DNA of 8,995 nucleotides from Planctomycetota bacterium (GTDB lineage Bacteria; Planctomycetota; Phycisphaerae; UBA1845), in NCBI GenBank assembly GCA_022566435.1, contig JADFIX010000092.1:1-8995 (forward strand). The letters run 5' to 3'. A model generated the notes under the pieces. It did no database searches and was not told the origin of the DNA. It saw only the letters and a list, made by a program, of their open reading frames with translations. The translations under genes were made by a program, and so were the position numbers. Below are positions 6,920 to 8,995 of the stretch, in pieces. Numbering within the stretch: position 1 is the stretch's first letter; each line of letters begins with the position of its first letter.

Positions 6920-7401
6920 CCAAGACATCGTCGCAATTGCAGCCGACCGGCTTGAGTGACCGGTGACAGGAGAAAGAAGCTTCGAAACGGCTCGGGTTCA
7001 GACGCCAGCGCACGGATGAGTCGTTTGAGTTCTTTCTCATTGAGGAAACGCTCGCGGGTTGTTTCGTGGTATCGGCGGACGCCTTCGCAGGCGTTGGTCT
7101 TGTCAGATCTGAGCGTCCGTCTTCCGTAGTTGAATAGCTTGCAAAGCAACGTCAGAAACCGGCTTGCTTTCGTGCTTGGTCGATCGTCATCTAGCGAGGG
7201 GAACCGTCCCAGCCGAACACGTACCGGTCGTCGGTGGATGCGACGATATACATAGAAGGTCCGGCCTCCACCCTGGGTTACGCAAAGGGCAAGTGCGGGC
7301 GTGCGCTTGTCGTAAACATACACGCGCTCTTGATCAGTGGGTGGCTTAATCGCTACGATTGCCGTCTTCGTGAAACTGATCGCCGTGACGGGCTTCGGCA
7401 T
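6920..7401 (-). pseudogene. Decayed P4-type tyrosine integrase (DUF4102 arm-binding N-domain plus start of catalytic domain)
   Basis: The likely original start is ATG 7399-7401, with GGAG 3 bases upstream; the frame extends further upstream to 7515 but those 38 residues are not family-like. The N-domain is clear: ISFTKTAIVAIKPPTDQERV, YVYDKRTPALALCVTQGG, RTFYVYRRIHRRPVRVRLGRFP. Right after GRFPSLD (about 7190) the roughly 100 residues of arm-domain end and core-binding domain that intact enzymes carry are missing, and the text resumes at ASRFLTLLCKLFN, TNACEGVRRYHETTRERFL, NEKELKRLIRAL, FRSFFLLSPVT. At about 6957 the frame breaks: the expected TGxRRSN-xxxMxW continues, weakly, in another frame as TGHSSRSAAIATMSW. 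The catalytic Arg motif is damaged, and the HxxR and Tyr segments are not found. It cannot be an active recombinase. Confidence 0.7.
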
Positions 7402-7432
7402 GGCTCCGAATTCCCTCAATCGGCAGATTACT

Positions 7433-7451
7433 CGTGCTACCAGCGTGCTAC
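7433..7451. repeat. Tandem CGTGCTAC direct repeat upstream of the integrase relic
   Basis: Two exact copies of CGTGCTAC, at 7433-7440 and 7444-7451, repeat with an 11-base period, about one helical turn. On the integrase strand they read GTAGCACG and lie 32-50 bases before its start codon. The position between int and the attachment scar, and the helical spacing, fit arm-type integrase binding or autoregulatory sites; this is inference. Confidence 0.4.
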
Positions 7452-7681
7452 ATTCTGGGGCCATTTCGGCTGATTTCAGTCTACGCCAGAACGAGTCAAG
7501 ATACCAGTAAAGCATTGATATATATGCACTTACCGATTCTCGGCGACAGTGGTTATCGGTCGTGAAACTGTTTCGCTGACAGTCGGTCCGTGCCTGCGAC
7601 CATCTTCCGACGCGCCGACCAGCTGACTTCTGGAAGCGTTCAGCGGCTTTTCAAGCTACCGTCTTGACTACCGTTTTGCGC

Positions 7682-7742
7682 TGCGAATACCGCGTCAACG
7701 TGCGAAAGAACGAGAAGAAATGCAATCACTTGCGAATTCGCA
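7682..7742. repeat. TGCGAA repeats with a 12-base perfect palindrome beside the att scar
   Basis: TGCGAA occurs at 7682, 7701 and 7731, and the last copy is joined to its inverse to make TGCGAATTCGCA (7731-7742). The cluster sits 66-126 bases left of the tRNA fragment, where integrase or excisionase arm sites commonly lie. Function is inferred from position only. Apart from this, 7516-7807 has no gene I can support. Confidence 0.35.
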
Positions 7743-7807
7743 CAAATCGGGTTAACATGCTGTAATCAAAGGACTTGATGGCTCTTCGGCGAGGATTCTC
7801 TGAACGC

Positions 7808-7849
7808 CTGTTAACCGCTAGGTCGTAGGTTCGAGTCCTACTCGGGGAG
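7808..7849 (+). tRNA. 3' fragment of tRNA-Asn(GUU), probable attachment-site scar
   Basis: The sequence runs from the anticodon loop CTGTTAA (anticodon GTT 7810-7812) through the 3' anticodon stem CCGCT, variable loop, perfect T-arm (GTAGG 7825-7829, TTCGAGT, CCTAC 7837-7841), acceptor strand TCGGGGA (7842-7848) and discriminator G. The 5' half is absent: no TCCCCGA acceptor partner precedes it, and the bases where the 5' anticodon stem should be (AACGC) pair poorly. The CCA is not encoded. This is the pattern left by integration into a tRNA 3' end. A minus-strand frame across it that reads PSRTRTYDLAVN is the well-known spurious translation of such tRNA ends. Confidence 0.75.
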
Positions 7850-7998
7850 TTGAATCCTTTTCTAGCAAGGCTTACGGAAGACTCCGCGCGCCGACGATCC
7901 GGCGGCATCTCACCGCAGGGTTAAGCGGCGGGCCCTCTGGAAAGAACTGTCGGTCATTTGACGCACCGGTGGCCGCGATGGTTTGGGCCGCAGAGAGG
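7850..7998. other. Spacer right of the tRNA scar
   Basis: No gene, no clear terminator for the minus-strand gene ending at 7999 and no repeat of note, apart from a short GGGCCC palindrome near 7930. It is presumably the original flank of the tRNA gene. Confidence 0.4.
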
Positions 7999-8995
7999 TC
8001 AGGACGCCGACAGTTCATCCTTCAGCAGCCGTTGCCCGGCGCAGGCGATCCGGTACGCCACGACCGCGACACCAAGCATAAGTGCGGCCACGGTGTACGC
8101 GTGAACTGCATACCAGGCATCTCCCCTTAGCGTCACGGGAAGGCTGTAGCAGAAAGCGCTTGAGATGTATGCAAAGACGGTGAGTAACCCAAACCGCACG
8201 AGAAGAACCGTTACGACGCTTGCCAGGCCGACGGCACCAACCAGCTCGGCAACGATGACCCCGCGGTCGAAGAAGACTGTGTAAAGCGCGGAATACAGCA
8301 GGAGAAGTGATAGGATCGCCCACATCCGTCTCCGCAGAATAACGATCAGGAAACAGAACACGCTCGCCTGCATCAGGGAACCCAAGACACCCCACAAGAC
8401 CAACTGATATAGCATATTGCTGCTCAGGAGCCCGAGAGACTGAAGAGACGTCGCGACCGGCGAGTCGAGATCGCAGGAGGTGCCCGTCCTCAATTGGCAT
8501 GTCAGGGAGAAGAGCAGGACCACGATCGGGACGCATGCGCTGGCTGCAATCCCTACGAGGATGTCTCGGCCCACCAGCGGATCGCGCCACCGGCCTGTCA
8601 GCAACCGGGCAGAGGAAACAAGAAGACCGGGGATCTTCCTCCGTATGAAGGGTTCTAACGCAAGATACATTGCATAGGCAACCGCGCCCGTCCACAGCGC
8701 CCAACCGATGCCATAAGTAAAACGAGCCAGGTGGCTGCCGCCTGCGTGGTGAGCCGAGACCGTCCAGCCTAGGGTGATCGACGCGGCGCTGAAAACCGCC
8801 AAACGACTCGCCCCGCGTTTATCGCCTCGATTGCGTCGAACGTTGCGGTATGCAAGGACAGCGGTTCCAAAAATTGCGCCATAACTAATCAGATACCAGA
8901 CGAATCGCCCAACTGTTCCCCCCAATGTCTTGGAAGCCGGTGTTTTGTTTCCTGCTTGCTTGGGAATCTCCCACGGGTGAACAAGTGTGAATGAC
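7999..8995 (-). CDS. 5'-partial multi-span membrane protein, resembling the C-terminal membrane part of planctomycete Ser/Thr kinases
   Basis: The frame ends at TGA 7999-8001 and is open to the right edge. The TTG at 8925 is not needed as a start because in-frame sequence upstream (TLVHPWEIPKQAGNKTP) continues without a stop, so the N-terminal part lies outside. The visible 331 or so residues hold about eight or nine hydrophobic spans, for example FVWYLISYGAIFGTAVLAY, FTYGIGWALWTGAVAYAMYL, ILVGIAASACVPIVVLLFSL, MLYQLVLWGVLGSLMQASVF, AILSLLLLYSALYTVFF and AYTVAALMLGVAVVAY. Between spans lies YLALEPFIRRKIPGLLVSSA followed by RLLTGRWRDPLVGRDILVG, a phrase I associate with the membrane C-terminus of large planctomycete/acidobacterial serine/threonine kinases. 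The kinase domain is not in the window, so this remains a resemblance. It points away from the + strand cluster and is probably chromosomal backbone beyond the tRNA scar. Confidence 0.65.
   Translation of the reverse strand, partial: SFTLVHPWEIPKQAGNKTPASKTLGGTVGRFVWYLISYGAIFGTAVLAYRNVRRNRGDKRGASRLAVFSAASITLGWTVSAHHAGGSHLARFTYGIGWALWTGAVAYAMYLALEPFIRRKIPGLLVSSARLLTGRWRDPLVGRDILVGIAASACVPIVVLLFSLTCQLRTGTSCDLDSPVATSLQSLGLLSSNMLYQLVLWGVLGSLMQASVFCFLIVILRRRMWAILSLLLLYSALYTVFFDRGVIVAELVGAVGLASVVTVLLVRFGLLTVFAYISSAFCYSLPVTLRGDAWYAVHAYTVAALMLGVAVVAYRIACAGQRLLKDELSAS

Noticed and set aside
7402..7515. N-terminal extension of the integrase frame to the ATG at 7515
   Set aside because: Not family-like; the ATG at 7401 has GGAG upstream and starts where the DUF4102 domain starts.
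7770..7849. Complete tRNA gene using GGCTCTTCGGCGAGG as a D-arm
   Set aside because: A D-arm-like stem can be drawn, but no 5' acceptor strand pairs with TCGGGGA and the anticodon stem has two mismatches, so only the 3' part is supported.
7726..7908. Minus-strand 60-codon frame reading PSRTRTYDLAVN
   Set aside because: It is the translation of the tRNA 3' end in reverse, a recurrent false gene in databases.
8015..8704. 229-codon minus-strand frame overlapping the membrane protein
   Set aside because: Arg/Pro/Cys-rich shadow of the membrane gene in another frame; the membrane gene has coherent hydrophobic spans.
1..8995. CRISPR arrays, toxin-antitoxin pairs, retron or defence-gene clusters
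   Set aside because: No regularly spaced repeats and no protein in the window with matching motifs.

Overview
The window looks like a piece of a planctomycete genome (Phycisphaerae-like, probably from a metagenome assembly). The evidence is stylistic. There are secreted proteins ending in dockerin-like calcium-binding tails (D-x-N/D-x-D-G-x-V-D-L-x-D-F-G-x-F). The phrase WYTIDGGG...GQPDAG...GGFWF occurs, as does an N-terminal module GTxFTYQxQLK...ARWLE and the tail NELCFCNGTSW. These are features I associate with that phylum. All assignments are from reading the sequence; nothing was searched.

Layout. 1-1887 (+) is one open frame that enters from the left edge and joins two unrelated things: an internal fragment of an FAD-dependent sarcosine/N-methyltryptophan-oxidase-like protein (about 1-450) and a BNR/Asp-box beta-propeller protein with a short beta-helix-like tail (about 460-1887). 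The junction lies in a stretch that both families could plausibly encode, so it is either a recombination product or an assembly chimera. 1888-2108 is non-coding and carries two overlapping hairpins just before the next gene. 2109-2603 (+) is a small secreted protein with a dockerin-like tail. 2679-4496 and 4648-6594 (+) are two paralogous-at-the-front secreted parallel beta-helix proteins. They share their 5' leader, signal peptide and N-terminal module almost base for base, but have different helices and different C-terminal tails.

6595-7998 is a decayed mobile-element edge. It holds a relic of a P4-type tyrosine integrase on the minus strand, with its core-binding domain deleted and its catalytic part frameshifted. 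The relic runs into a relic of a dockerin-like tail. To the right lie short repeats and the 3' part of a tRNA-Asn(GUU) gene without its 5' half, a typical attachment-site scar. 7999-8995 (-) is the C-terminal multi-membrane-span part of a larger protein that continues off the right edge, resembling the membrane tail of planctomycete Ser/Thr kinases.

How the parts fit. The + strand genes form a cluster of exported, probably cell-surface or extracellular repeat proteins (propeller, beta-helix, calcium-binding tails) that appear to be built by shuffling N- and C-terminal modules. The integrase relic plus tRNA scar suggests that the stretch to the left of 7808 may have arrived by, or sits next to, an integrative element; this is inference. 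No complete metabolic operon, CRISPR array or intact RNA gene is visible.
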